Source: Macrolepiota albuminosa (Eukaryota; Basidiomycota; Agaricomycetes; Agaricales; Agaricaceae). From it: 64,000 bases of DNA. The notes under the pieces were generated by a model, which was not told the origin of the DNA, searched no databases, and saw only the letters and a program-made list of their open reading frames with translations. The stretch is from the NCBI GenBank assembly GCA_027475525.1, contig JAMWFC010000037.1, positions 1,602,711 to 1,666,710 on the forward strand, in the 5' to 3' direction. This document shows positions 23,690 to 35,221 of this stretch, in pieces (the first letter of the stretch is position 1; the number at the start of each line of letters is the position of its first letter). The translations under genes and the position numbers were made by a program.

Positions 23690-24879
23690 TTAGACGTAGT
23701 TGGCGAAGAAAGGTATAAGCGATTGCGCGAGTGTGTAACTGAACACGAGTTTTGGTCCTACCACAAGGATCTACAAGTCACATAGATTAGCGATCAAACA
23801 CCAACACACGCTGAAAAACTCACCTTAGGTGTCAGACCCTTGAAGAACGCCGTAACACCTTCATTCTTGATCAACTCACTAACAACCTTCAAACCATGCA
23901 CCTTCTGCTCAAAGTTCGCATTCTGTATCCTCGTCTTCACGACATCGAGAGGCGCAGCGATCGTGATGGACGCTACGGCACCTGCAACGGATGCGATGAA
24001 GTTTTGCGTCCATGTGGCTTTGGAGTAGTCGGAAACGCCAAGGACGTAGTCTTTTGTGAAGGCAGAAGCGCCGAAGAGCTGTACGGATGGATGGGTAAGT
24101 TGAAGAATATAAGAAAGGAGACAAATGCGTACGGCGAAAGACCCGGGGGCGTTACGCGCCATTGTCCAGCCCCAACCTCGGTAAAGCGTCGTACCTTCCT
24201 CGAGAAAGATGCGTACAACTCCGCGACCGCGGAAAGCCTCAGGGTTCACTTGACGCTTGATTTTGAGCGCGTCAAGGGGAAGTAGAACGACTTCTCCGAT
24301 CCCTGTCAAACTACCCACATTCCCGCGTTAGCTCTCTCTCTTTCTTCGACTTGATGAATTGAGAAGAGAGTACCTTCCAGCGGTAGCTTGCATCATAAGT
24401 TTTCCCTTCCTCTCACCAAACGTATTGGTGAAACCCGTCTTGTAGTACCTGTTGATGAGATCATTGAACCAAGGCTGTCCGCCAAATTTGTACACGCGCT
24501 GCGCGACTTTGTAACCTGCTGCATAGCCTAGGCCTGGGAAAAGCGAGAGAAGCTTGCGAGGAAGAGTGGCAGTTGATGCATCTCGGAATATAATAGGGGA
24601 TAGTGTGGAGAAGGAAACCTAAAAAAATGGGTGCCGTGAGATAACATTCCAAAAAATTCAGACTTTGAAAAAGCGGGCAAACCTTGGCCTTGTTACTCAT
24701 CAACCGTTTGGCGACGGTGTCAACAGGGTGGAAAATCAACAGTTCAGCAATTCCTACGTACACAATCAGCATCAATCATGACCACACCTTTTCTGGAAAA
24801 GTAATTACTGACCAGATGTCCCGGAGCCGAGAACCCTGGCAGCACCAGATTCGTTGCCTTTTCCTGTTGCTGGAGACAT
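23690..24879 (-). CDS. GGC1: Mitochondrial carrier, GTP/GDP transporter type
   Basis: Six exons on the minus strand (24879-24813, 24753-24683, 24618-24374, 24310-24133, 24078-23824, 23770-23690) give an 897-base CDS, 298 residues, a normal length for the family. Mitochondrial carrier signatures are visible: HPVDTVAKRLMSN in repeat 1, LLPLDALKIKRQ in repeat 2 and AAPLDVVKTRIQ in repeat 3. The first is typical of Ggc1/Yhm1, which exchanges GTP and GDP across the inner membrane and is needed for mtDNA and iron homeostasis. The C-terminus (VGPKLVFSY, QSLIP) also fits. All introns are GT-AG and in frame. It is transcribed divergently from the mitochondrial RNA polymerase gene. Confidence 0.93.
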
Positions 24880-25105
24880 TGTTTTTTGCTGTTACTGAGA
24901 GATGAAAGGAAGGGAGGGGAGAGGAAGGCAGGCGCTTCGCAGGTGCCGTGAGCAAGTGCGGTGGAATTGCCGTTCGTGTAAATAATTTCTTCAAATTTTC
25001 GAAGCTTTTGCACAATAGGTGCAAATCGCATCACGTGGTCGAGGCACATATCGATCATGTGACGCCGTATCAAAAATTTGCGACTTTTTTTGACATCTCT
25101 TGAAA
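24880..25105. promoter_or_regulatory. Shared divergent promoter GGC1 / RPO41
   Basis: Only 226 bases separate the two start codons, which point away from each other. Both products act in mitochondrial nucleotide supply or transcription, so co-regulation is a reasonable inference. A pyrimidine-rich and A-rich stretch near 24880-24930 and a run of T before 25090 are visible, but no specific factor site can be claimed. Confidence 0.6.
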
Positions 25106-28100
25106 ATGCTCCTACGGACAGCGAGACGGCTGGGGTCGTTATCTCGACAGAGTCTGCCTAGACCGGCGCGGCTGTACTCGGCGCCAACTGCCCCAAAACA
25201 CGCTCCTGCGCAGGCAACTGCCCACGCGTCTGCCCATGTTGAGCCTGACTATCCTAGCTTTCTAACCCAGCCGCAGTCTGAGCCGGTATTGGAGGCGCGC
25301 AACCTGGATCTACCCACTGAGCTCTCCCACTTTCTGCAGCGGCCCACGTCATACACTGTTCTTCCTGCGCCTCTGCCCAGTGATCGTTCTTCGACTACTA
25401 ATGACCTCTACTACGCCGACACCACCACTCAGGACTTGCTCTCTGTCATGGATGCCTGCTTGCATAACTTGTATGATGTTCCTCGTGCACGCGACATCTT
25501 TGACCGGCTCCGTGCGCGCCAGAGCCACCATATCCTCTCGACACCCATATACAATGCTTTCATTGAAGCATACCTTGCCATGGCTACTGCACAACAGGGT
25601 CCTGCTTATGTCTTTGTACAATTTGCACACGAGATCTATGAAGCTCTCGAGAAAGAGACAGAATTTTTCAAGCCTAACGCCACCACGTACGCCCTCATGC
25701 TTGTTCTCCATCACAGGTCAGCACTGTCTTTTGGTTGAAATCCATTGCTGACACGGGTCCTCAGATTTGGCCCAAATGCTCCGGCCACGGTCGATGGCTG
25801 GAAGATACCCGAACCCCGCAGGTTGCTCAATTCCATTGTCAACCGCGGTATCCCGATCGCTTCTGTTGTCTCTGACCGCACTCTCAACTCATCGGAAGAG
25901 GCCGCTGCAATCATCAAGAAACTTATTTCAGAGGCCGTGACACACAAGCACCACGATGTCCTCGCTGAACTTGATGAAGCCAGCGCTCTTGGTACCCGCA
26001 AAACTGATATTCTTGATGACGTGCCTGAAGCGCGGCCTGTCACAAAGACTGTGGTCCGTATCGAGGTCTCAACTTTTTTCTCGCATCGCATTCACCAACC
26101 TTTAGGCATCTGAAGCCGGCAAAGACGACGAAACAGAGATTCCCTTTAACATCAACAATCTCCGACACCACCTCGCACAAGTCATCACAGCACGTCGTGT
26201 CCTCTCTGATGACATCATTGCCCGACAAGAGCATCTCGAAAAATCCGCCTACGACGTCGCCCTTGACCAGGTGCGTCACCAGTCCCAGATGTTAGAAGAA
26301 CTCGGCATCGGGTCCGGTGCGCTGCGCAGCAACGACCTCCGTCAGTGGATGTGGGTCTGGCACACCAAGCTCAAAGAACGCCTTGCAAAAGAAATAATAA
26401 GCATCAGAGCTACTGAGGCAAAGATTAAGCACAAGACAAACGTGCCCCAAATCTCGCCATACCTCTCGCTTATCAATGCCGAGCGTCTGTCGATCCTCAC
26501 CATCCTTGAGATCATGCGCCTGCAGGGATCTGGAGGCGTGCATGATGGTATGAAGACAACCCGCGCCCTCTTGTCCATTGGCAAGGCCGTTGAACTCGAG
26601 TACAAGGGTATGGTGTGCCGAGCACATAAGATTTACCTGCCCTCGGCGTCCAAGCTCGGAGACGCGGGGTACTTTTCAAGCATGGGATATACGAGTCTGC
26701 AGCAGCGGAGGGTAGCCGCTGCCAAGGTTATGTCCGATGCCGAGGGGTGGACGGCAGAATGGACGCAGTATGTGAGATCGAAAGTAGGCGGGATTCTGGT
26801 AGAGTGTTTGATGGATGTCGCGGAGGTTACTAGGTGGGGGAGAGATAGGGACGGGTTACTGGTGTACGTCGTCGCCTCTTTTTAACAGGTCTTTCCTTGA
26901 CTCATCCTTTGTAGCTCTGAACTTCAGCCCGCGTTCTATCATACGTATGAGTACATTCGTGGACAGAAACTCGGCGTCATTAGGTTCAATCCAGTCGTCT
27001 CTGAGCGCCTCTCGAAGGACAAAGTCAGCATGGCCATCCACCCGCGTCATCTCCCGATGCTCATCAAGCCCAAGCCCTGGGTCGACTACAAAACCGGTGG
27101 TTACCTATTTAGTCCCAGTACGTTGCCTTTCCATTCCTCGCCTAAACAGTCCTCACCTTTACACCCAGACTCTGCAATGCGCTTTAAAGATTCAGTAGAA
27201 CAACAGTCTTACCTCAAAGTCGCGTCCTTTAAAGGAAACGTCGAGCTAGTCTTTGCAGGCCTCGACGTCCTTGGCGCTACACCCTGGAAAATTAACCACG
27301 ATATCTTTAACGTTGTGCTTGAGGTATGGAATGCGGGATACAGAGTTGGCAAGCTACCACCTGCAGAGTACGACGAACCTGAACCAATCATGCCGCCCGA
27401 GGCGGAGACAGATATCAAGGTTAAGAGTGTGTATCAGCAGAGGATGAAGGCGTATTTGAATGGAAAGGCGAACAATCATTCCGATAGGTGTAGTGTGAAT
27501 TATAAAATTGAGATTGCGCGTACTGTGAGTATCTCGTATCTCTTTCTTTTTCACAAAGATTTAACCGACATGGCGTTGCAATAGTTCCTGGGTGACACGA
27601 TCTACTTCCCGCACAACCTCGATTTCCGAGGACGCGCGTACCCGATACCGCCACATCTAAGCCACATCGGCGACGATCTCTCCCGCGGTCTACTCACGTT
27701 CGCAGAGGCACGCCCGCTAGGCGAGCGTGGTCTGCGCTGGATCAAAATTCACCTTGCCAATGTGTATGGGTACGACAAAGCGAGCTTTGATGAGCGCGTG
27801 GACTGGGTCCACTCGCAGCTTGATGAGATCCACGATAGTGCCACGAACCCGTTGACGGTGCGTCTCTCTTCGTTCCTTCTTCATCCACTCCTGACTAGAA
27901 GGGAATCGTCTTACACAGGGCCGACGCTGGTGGCTCGGAGCCGATGACCCGTGGCAGTGCCTCGCGACATGTATGGAGCTGCATAAAGCGCTAGAATTGC
28001 CCGACCCGACCTTATTCGAGTCGTGTCTCCCCGTACATCAAGACGGCACGTGCAACGGTCTGCAGCACTATGCCGCGCTGGGTGGTGACGATCGCGGGGC

Positions 28101-29581
28101 ACAACAAGTGAATCTGGCGGCGACAGACCGTCCGTCTGACGTGTACACGCACGTGGGGACCATGGTGGAGGCAGCGTTACAAAAGGACGCGGAGAATGGG
28201 GATAAGTGGGCCCTGTTGCTTAAGGGGAAGATTCAGAGGAAAATTGTGAAACAGACGGTCATGACGACTGTGTATGGAGTCACATTTGTCGGTGCGAGAG
28301 AGCAGATTGAGAAGCAGTTGAGGGATAAGAAGATTGTGAATGAGGAAGATTCTTGGGCCGCTGCGTCGTATCTTGCTACAAAGGTGTGTGATTTGTCGTC
28401 GGTCGTTGTTGGATGCGGTGCTGATGTTGTCATTTTTGTAGGTCATTCAGTGTATCGGTGATCTGTTCAGTGGTGCTACGGCTATTCAGAACTGGTTCGC
28501 GGCATGTGCGAGAATTATCTCAAAGTCTATCCCGAAGGAGAGGTTGCCAGAGGCCATGGCGGAGAGCAAGCGGCGCTTTAAGAAGCAGAGATCGCAGCTG
28601 TTCACGATCTCGGATACGCGCTTAAAAAAGGAACAAATGACTTCGGTCGTGTGGACGACGTTGCTTGGTTTGCCAATTGTGCAACCGTATAGAAAGATTC
28701 ACAGGAAGCAGATCGCGACCAGCTTACAGACGATTTTCATTTCGGATCCGAACTCCCCTGCAGAGGGTAAGTTAATCATTCTCTCTTTTCTTTCGGTTGC
28801 TCACGATTTTGGTTATCTGCCCAGTGAACTCGATGAAGCAAGCTTCGGCGTTCCCACCAAACTTTATCCACAGTTTGGATGCTACACACATGATGCTGAC
28901 GGCTTTAGAGTGCAGAGTGCGCGGAATCCTTCTTTTTCAATGTATATGTAGTGACTGAACCTTTCTAGACCCAAGGTTTGACTTTCGCGTCCGTGCATGA
29001 CTCGTACTGGACACATGCGTGCTCTATCGACAAGATGTCCGAGGTTATCCGTGACACCTTCATCGCCCTTCACTCTTCAGACGTGCTCAAAAAGCTTGAT
29101 GCGGAAGTATGTCACCTCTCTTCAGCAGCTGTTTATTGATTAACTAACATACCCTCCTCCGTAGTTCCGCGAGCGATACAAAGATTACAAGATCCCTCTC
29201 GTCAGTCTCAGGACGTCATCATTAATCAAATCCCTGACTGCCCTCGGCTCCCGCATCGTTGTAACTTCCGAGCAGGCAAAGAAACTCGATGGTCTAAAGG
29301 AACTGCTTGTCGTTTCTGACACCAAAGAAACAACTGACATTGACGAGAGCGAGGTGGAGAACATTGAGCACCTCTGTGATGAGTTCAATGCACAGATTGA
29401 GGGAGGGATGGATGAGGAAGGGATTACGGTCGAGGACGACGAAGGCATGAAGATCAAGCATGCAGAAATGAGGAAGCTCATGGGCAAGTTCATCAATCTT
29501 GTGGATTTGATCCCACCGCTGCCGGAGAAGGGCTCGTTCCGCGTTGAGCAGATTAAGAAATCGGAGTATTTCTTCTCGTGA
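25106..29581 (+). CDS. RPO41: Mitochondrial DNA-directed RNA polymerase
   Basis: Eleven exons: 25106-25716, 25765-26065, 26106-26863, 26915-27117, 27169-27524, 27585-27857, 27919-28383, 28442-28766, 28825-28916, 28969-29106 and 29165-29581. They join to 3,939 bases, 1,312 residues, fully in frame with GT-AG introns. The protein is a single-subunit T7-type polymerase that transcribes mtDNA. The N-terminus ([14 protein letters not shown]) is a basic mitochondrial presequence. Palm motifs are visible: [26 protein letters not shown] with the first catalytic Asp, the Lys/Tyr helix [12 protein letters not shown], and HDSYWTHA with the second catalytic Asp. The C-terminus ends YFFS, as in homologues. 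Alternative upstream starts are not supported. Confidence 0.96.
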
Positions 29582-31343
29582 GTGTGTTGTCTGGACTTTG
29601 GATATTGAGAGGATCGTGGAAAAATTGCTATCGTTGCTAAGTACGACTACTATCCCCTCACCGACAACCCATTCCCCACATCATCAGAACCATCCATTCA
29701 TTCCCTCCGCACATGCCACATATCCTGCTGACGCCATTTCCGGGCTTAATTACTAACTGTATCTTTAGAAGCTTTATAGTAGACAATAATACCAGCAATT
29801 AGATTTTTTTTCACTCTGGAAAAGGAACTCGTATCGTTGTAAGGATAATGGCGGCCACCGAGAAGCTCCTGAGGCCGCATGGGAATCTCAAAGGTTTCGT
29901 AGGACTTGATCCATACGACATCGAGGAAGCTATCAAATTCCGTATCTCCATACTATACTTTCTTACTTAAGAGATTTGAAGCTGAAGCGTTCAAGACCTA
30001 GTTTACCGTATGAGTCATTGTATATGCATAGACTCGATACCCTACATGATCACCATACACACATCAGGTGTAGACTACATTCGTACGATACCACCCATAC
30101 TTGCCAGCGGCATAAACAAAGATCATCGATCAAGAGGATGGTGACGTATGTCGTCAGTCGAATCTGAATTCCCACGCCATCGAATCCCGGATTCCAATAC
30201 TACGATGGTGACGACATATAGCTAAGAGCAGTATCGTGTAAAAATAACGCCTCTTATCCGACAGGCTAGTGCAACTAAAATTACACTATTGGATAAACCC
30301 GAAATTACCTCGCAAGTCGTGCCGGGACGATTCAGATTTCAGACGAGTTACTCAGGTATTTTGTTAAAAACAGCAATAACCACGAAGGAAATTTTGACGT
30401 TCACACTGAACTATATCCAAGTTTGCTTCATATACCGTCTATGTGAAGTGCAAAGCATTGGACTGTTTTTATGTTTAATGCAATGTTTTGCTAGACCAAA
30501 AGTCTAACTTGGGCCTCCTTGCACAAGTGTTATACATATCATTCTGTCCTACTAAGGAATGCCCAAGATTAGACTCGTTTAATGTGGATTTGTCTAAAGG
30601 AAACTACAGGAATCCGGGTCTGTTATTTGGCATGCCTCTCCTCAATACACTGTGGACAATGTCGAGGTGATAACTTTCGTGAAAATGCCCGCCATCGGGG
30701 ATTCCTCCACGAGATCAGGCAACATGTGTAAATTTAATTGTAGTTCGTCAGATCTACTCATTTCATGGGCAAGTTGCTTGAATATTTATTTACGTGAAAA
30801 ATCGTCGCGGTACTAATAAAATCCCCTTAGAATCGCCATCACTAACTGCTGTACCTTGATATCTTTAGAGCAGACAATGAGCTTCGGCTCATTAATCAAT
30901 TCCTTCTTTCGTTCTAATCTATGAAGTTTTTGTGGTTTGAACGTAGACTTTCGCTTGCTAGCTTGATCTAGTCGGGAGGGAAATCTTACGGCATCATTAC
31001 AAAAGAGGTTTTTCCTTCCCACTTTTACAAACAGCATATGCTATAGATTAGGACAGCTAGCTGCCTGAAGTAGATGCCGAGTCCATTGGGGTTTCGCCAC
31101 ATTCACGCCACCGTCTCGGCCTGTTTAGTTCATCAAAAGCGCTGATACAAGTTAGCAGGAGATAAAACTCTTTCTACCTCTTAATAAGACTCTACTATCT
31201 AGCTTTGATACGAAAAATTCAGCTTCGTGATTTCATTCAAAGGACCAACCACTGTGGAACCTTTTAGGGATTAATTCCGATCTGAAGGCTCTTCTGATTA
31301 TTCTCTCAATAGAACTTGGTTCCCAAAGGTACGTATAGGAAAA
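29582..31343. other. Intergenic, no gene seen
   Basis: About 1.8 kb, AT-rich, with only short open frames on both strands and no recognised domain, tRNA or repeat. Confidence 0.6.
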
Positions 31344-31401
31344 ACGCGTCGTTAACGCGTCAAGCGCGACAATCAAGGGGAAGGGGTGAGACACGACGCG
31401 T
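31344..31401. promoter_or_regulatory. Three ACGCGT boxes upstream of H2A.Z
   Basis: ACGCGT occurs at 31344-31349, 31355-31360 and 31396-31401, about 300-360 bases before the H2A.Z start. ACGCGT is the MluI cell-cycle box bound by the MBF complex (Mbp1-Swi6) in yeasts, which drives G1/S genes. Its use here is inferred from sequence and position only. Confidence 0.5.
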
Positions 31402-31700
31402 TAAAACCCATATCACCATGTGATCTCGTTGATTCATTGGACAGAGTGGTGTGCCCAAACAAAGGCCAACATTCCACCTGGGAACCACCACCACGTTTTT
31501 TGACGCCACTTTCGCGTTCTGCTGGTGAGCCCGTTTTTCATCTCGCCATTACTACCGCTTACTTTTGGGTGATGTGGACATAGACAACCTGAAAATTTAG
31601 AGCTAGCCCAAGTACGTTCTCCTATTCCCATCATTTTTCTCATGAGTCAGTTAATATCAGGTGTATTTCTACCTCAAGCCGTGTGTCGTTTCTAACCACA

Positions 31701-32232
31701 ATGGCCCCCTCTGCGAATTCTGGTGGAAAATCCAAATCTGGTGCTACTGGTGCTTCAGGACAAACTCAACAACGGACGGTTCAAACGAGAAGTCAAAAGG
31801 CCGGATTACAGGTACGTTTGCGTCTCGTACAGAGCATTCTATCATCTAACTTCAATTCGTACAACCAGTTCCCTGTCGGTCGTATCCATCGTTACTTGAA
31901 GCAACGCACTCAGCATAATGTCCGGATTGGCGCAAAGGCTGCCGTGTATACATCTGCAATCCTGGAGTATTTGACCGCTGAGGTGCTGGAGCTTGCTGGT
32001 GCGTCTACACATTCTGCCTTCCATGTTATTCTCGTCTCATTTTTCTTTAGGAAACGCGTCAAAGGACCTTCGTGTAAAGCGTATCACCCCACGCCATCTT
32101 CAACTTGCTATCCGTGGCGATGAGGAACTCGATACCCTTGTCCGTGCTACAATCGCCGGGGGAGGTGTCCTTCCATTCATCCACAAGAGCTTAACATCCA
32201 GCATGAAGGCCATACCAAAGAAACCCGAGTAA
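31701..32232 (+). CDS. HTZ1: Histone H2A.Z variant
   Basis: Three exons (31701-31811, 31869-31998, 32051-32232) give 423 bases, 140 residues. The histone fold is clear ([23 protein letters not shown]). The H2A.Z type is shown by [19 protein letters not shown] and the [17 protein letters not shown]-terminus, with no SQ(E/D) motif of the canonical fungal H2A. The N-terminal tail is Ser/Gly/Lys-rich. H2A.Z marks promoters and is loaded by the SWR1 remodeller. Both introns are GT-AG. The start codon follows ACCACA, a fair Kozak context. Confidence 0.95.
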
Positions 32233-32649
32233 ATCGTGAACCTTTCCTTCGTGAGAGGAGTCGTTACGTTGTTGTTCTCCCACGGCAATATTGTGCCAAT
32301 GTCCTTCTTTGATCCCTGGTGACCTATTTCATATTATTACTGATTGAATGATGAGTACAAGTAGTGTACCTATTGTTTCTCTGATGGAGTTTGTAACAAG
32401 ATACAAAAGCTTCATTTCCTGTATCTATATCTTTGACATATCTTTATAGCCTCGTCTTCGCGATTGAATAGATCTATGACTCAACGTGATGCATTGATGG
32501 TTTATTTGTGTAATTATACGTTCGACCCAAAGCGGTTCGGCTAAGCCCCTTTTCAATTTACGGTCAGCCACTACAATCTTTGTTCAGGCGACTCGATTCT
32601 TCACAGTTCTTCATCTCGCTCTTGTACTGTTTTCTATTTGTGTTTTACG
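32233..32649. other. Spacer H2A.Z to zinc-finger gene
   Basis: About 420 bases with no gene. It holds the H2A.Z 3' flank and the promoter of the next gene, which lies in the same direction. Confidence 0.6.
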
Positions 32650-34035
32650 ATGTCCCCTGAACGTCAGCGAGTACTATCACCCAGCGCGTCCAAGCCGTAC
32701 TCCAGACCAACAACGCCTGAGGCGTCTCCCCAGAAGCAATCTATGGATCCTATTGATATCATTTCACAAGAAACTCCTAGGACTACTGTCATTGCAAGTA
32801 AACCTGGATTCCCTACATACGAGCAATACAAAGAGTTAGAGGCTACATACCTCAAGACTCTTACTTCTCCTAGGCGCGAGAAGGCTCTCATTTCTCAAGC
32901 CATGTTCGACAGAATCTGGGCTGTTCTCCACTCGTACGATATCGCTGATGAAAGTCCTCAATTTCGCTTCTGGGTACGCAAAAAATTCACTCTCGGAAAA
33001 CTCAAGAAGTCTACGGATCCTGTCGATGAGAATTCGGAAGATACATCTGTGCCAGAGACTAAACCACAAACTGTACTTCTTCACGAACAGAACCTGGTCG
33101 CCGTACAAGAGCAGATCTATGACATCTTGTGCTACGGACATGGGATATCTAATCATGCTGGGCGCGACAAAACTTGTTCTTCTATTCGCGAACACTATAC
33201 CTGGATTCCTAAGGAGCTTGTAGCACAATTCATCAAGGCATGTCCAACTTGTATCACGAGGAAATGCGGGATGAAGAGTGGGGATAGCAACGCTGCTAAA
33301 ACTCTCCGCCAGTACCTGCGCAATCTTGGTGCACCTGATGAGACAGGCGAAGAGGACTCTGAGAAACCCAGGAGATCCGCATTTCGTCTTTCCCCAAAGA
33401 AAAAGCGAACTATCACACGTGTGGAATCAAGCCAACCTTTGGACCGGTTGGGGAACAACACTGCTCCGCCTCGAGTACACGCTCCTCAAAGTGTTTCTAT
33501 GTCTCGTGAGGTCTCTCTGTACCAAGGGCTTCCGAATGGCTGGCAATTCCGCCACGATAACATTGAGGAGGCGCAAGAAGAGTTCATATCGAACAAGAAA
33601 GCTGCGCATATCTCTGGTTCTAATGGGATTAATGGACGTCCGAGGGTGCCCAGCATCGCTCCCATGATACGCGCGTTTTCTGAGCCGCTTCTGTCAAATA
33701 ACGGCATGCTCCCTTCCGTGCAACCAACTAGTGTCGATGTCGAGTGTCCCTCGTCGCCTGGTAAGCAACCCTTAACGCTTCAGCTTATTCCTGCTTCCCC
33801 GTGGGCACAAGAGGTAGCCCCTCAACTCTCCGATGCTAGAACAATTTATTCATCATTTGCGACACCTGCTTCCTCAAGTCCTGTCAAAACTCGCCCAATT
33901 GTTCCCACCTCTATCACCCGCACTGCTGCTCCAAGTTCCATCGATATTCAGAGTCTGAGCTCGCAGAGGACGATTCAGACGTATCTCACTTCCCGCGATA
34001 ATAATCTCCAAGTTCCATCGATATTCAGAGTCTGA
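32650..34035 (+). CDS. Integrase-type H2C2 zinc-finger protein, possibly domesticated
   Basis: One uninterrupted exon of 461 codons starts at ATG 32650. Near residues 160-205 it has an integrase-like zinc-binding domain: H-x4-H (HGISNH) and 29 residues later CPTC. Flanking regions are Ser/Pro-rich and probably disordered, with no protease, RT or integrase core. The isolated finger in a clean frame beside a core histone gene suggests a retroelement-derived host gene, comparable in idea to vertebrate GIN1; this is inference. A 77-base duplication at 33929 causes the stop at 34035. With one copy removed the frame continues to a stop at 34128-34130, though a further +1 frame there is also open, so the C-terminus is uncertain. 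Confidence 0.75.
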   Translation: MSPERQRVLSPSASKPYSRPTTPEASPQKQSMDPIDIISQETPRTTVIASKPGFPTYEQYKELEATYLKTLTSPRREKALISQAMFDRIWAVLHSYDIADESPQFRFWVRKKFTLGKLKKSTDPVDENSEDTSVPETKPQTVLLHEQNLVAVQEQIYDILCYGHGISNHAGRDKTCSSIREHYTWIPKELVAQFIKACPTCITRKCGMKSGDSNAAKTLRQYLRNLGAPDETGEEDSEKPRRSAFRLSPKKKRTITRVESSQPLDRLGNNTAPPRVHAPQSVSMSREVSLYQGLPNGWQFRHDNIEEAQEEFISNKKAAHISGSNGINGRPRVPSIAPMIRAFSEPLLSNNGMLPSVQPTSVDVECPSSPGKQPLTLQLIPASPWAQEVAPQLSDARTIYSSFATPASSSPVKTRPIVPTSITRTAAPSSIDIQSLSSQRTIQTYLTSRDNNLQVPSIFRV

Positions 34036-34082
34036 GCTCGCAGAGGACGATTCAGACGTATCTCACTTCCCGCGATAATAAT
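33929..34082. repeat. 77-bp exact tandem duplication (end of zinc-finger gene)
   Basis: Copies at 33929-34005 and 34006-34082. It changes the C-terminus of the assembled zinc-finger protein. Confidence 0.95.
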
Positions 34083-34130
34083 GCCTCACTCCTGGCAGTG
34101 ACATTCCCAAGCTATTCGGACCGCTCGTGA

Positions 34131-35221
34131 GCCTGCCAACTCCAATACGAGTTCTTTGTATGCGCTTGCGGTAATCGCTACGGAAAGTATGTCACCAGTA
34201 GATACAGCACTCCCCACACCCACAGACAAGGAAGATATGGATGATACACTGGGCAAGGACTTGGCGCAGCAAAAGAGGCTGGGGGCGTTTAATGTGAGTA
34301 CAGAGGCGGTGTGTAATCATGGTCCCGGCATGATTATCATCTGAGATGATGTGACGACGAGATCGGTGCTTGAAAACCAGTGTAACAATCACACAGCCTA
34401 TCCGGTTAGAAACTACGAATACAGACTATTTTCGAGGCTGATCTTGTCCTGTGTTTTCAACTACATCTATCACAGAGACCGCGTGTGAAAGAGGAAGTTT
34501 AGAGACTTGGATAAGTCCTTGTCTTGTTAGCATCACAATTCCCGATCACGGGGATTGTGTCGACTAGACTCGTTTAGACGAAAGGAAGTCACACATACGA
34601 CCAGCGAGGCGCTTGGTTGCACCTCCCGGAATTTCCATCTTATCTGACATCAGTGTCCGATCAGTTCCGGATCAAAGCGATTTTTTAAATTTAAACAGAA
34701 CTACCGAATTCAATGGTACACGTGTAAGCTTCAGCGCTCTTCTATCACTTCCTTTTTTGTTGTTGAAGCCACTTCGACTGTCACATGTGGTGAACAAATG
34801 ACGAATTCACAGTGATACACCCAAATAGCGCATTTGAGTCTAGCGCCATACTAGGAAGTCAGAAGTAGCTTTCTTGAAAGGAAACATATGTTCCACGAGG
34901 TCCACAATGCAGGTTTTCTTATAGACCAATGCAGTTTACTGAGTTCCCCGTAAATTCTAGTGGACTGACGAGACGGACGACTTGAAAATACGACGTTGTC
35001 ATGTCATAGAAAATGCCTTTTTATCCGTTTTGGCTTTGGAACAGCCAGTGAGGCTTCTGTCAGAGTGACAATGAATCGGCCCCACACCGATCAGATCTGC
35101 CAGTGACCGTGGTAGGCTACTCACGCTTTGAGAACCTAAACGCTTTTTAGGCACCTGCCCCATTGTGCATTTATATATAACGGTCTTTATCTAGCATGAC
35201 TTCACAATTTCCTTACGGAAT
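34131..35221. other. Intergenic, no gene recognised
   Basis: About 1.1 kb. A 62-codon open frame at 34156-34344 could be a remnant of the zinc-finger gene 3' end in another frame. Otherwise nothing is recognised. Confidence 0.5.

Noticed and set aside
34156..34344. Separate small gene after the zinc-finger protein
   Set aside because: More likely a leftover C-terminal frame of that gene displaced by the duplication; no independent start context.
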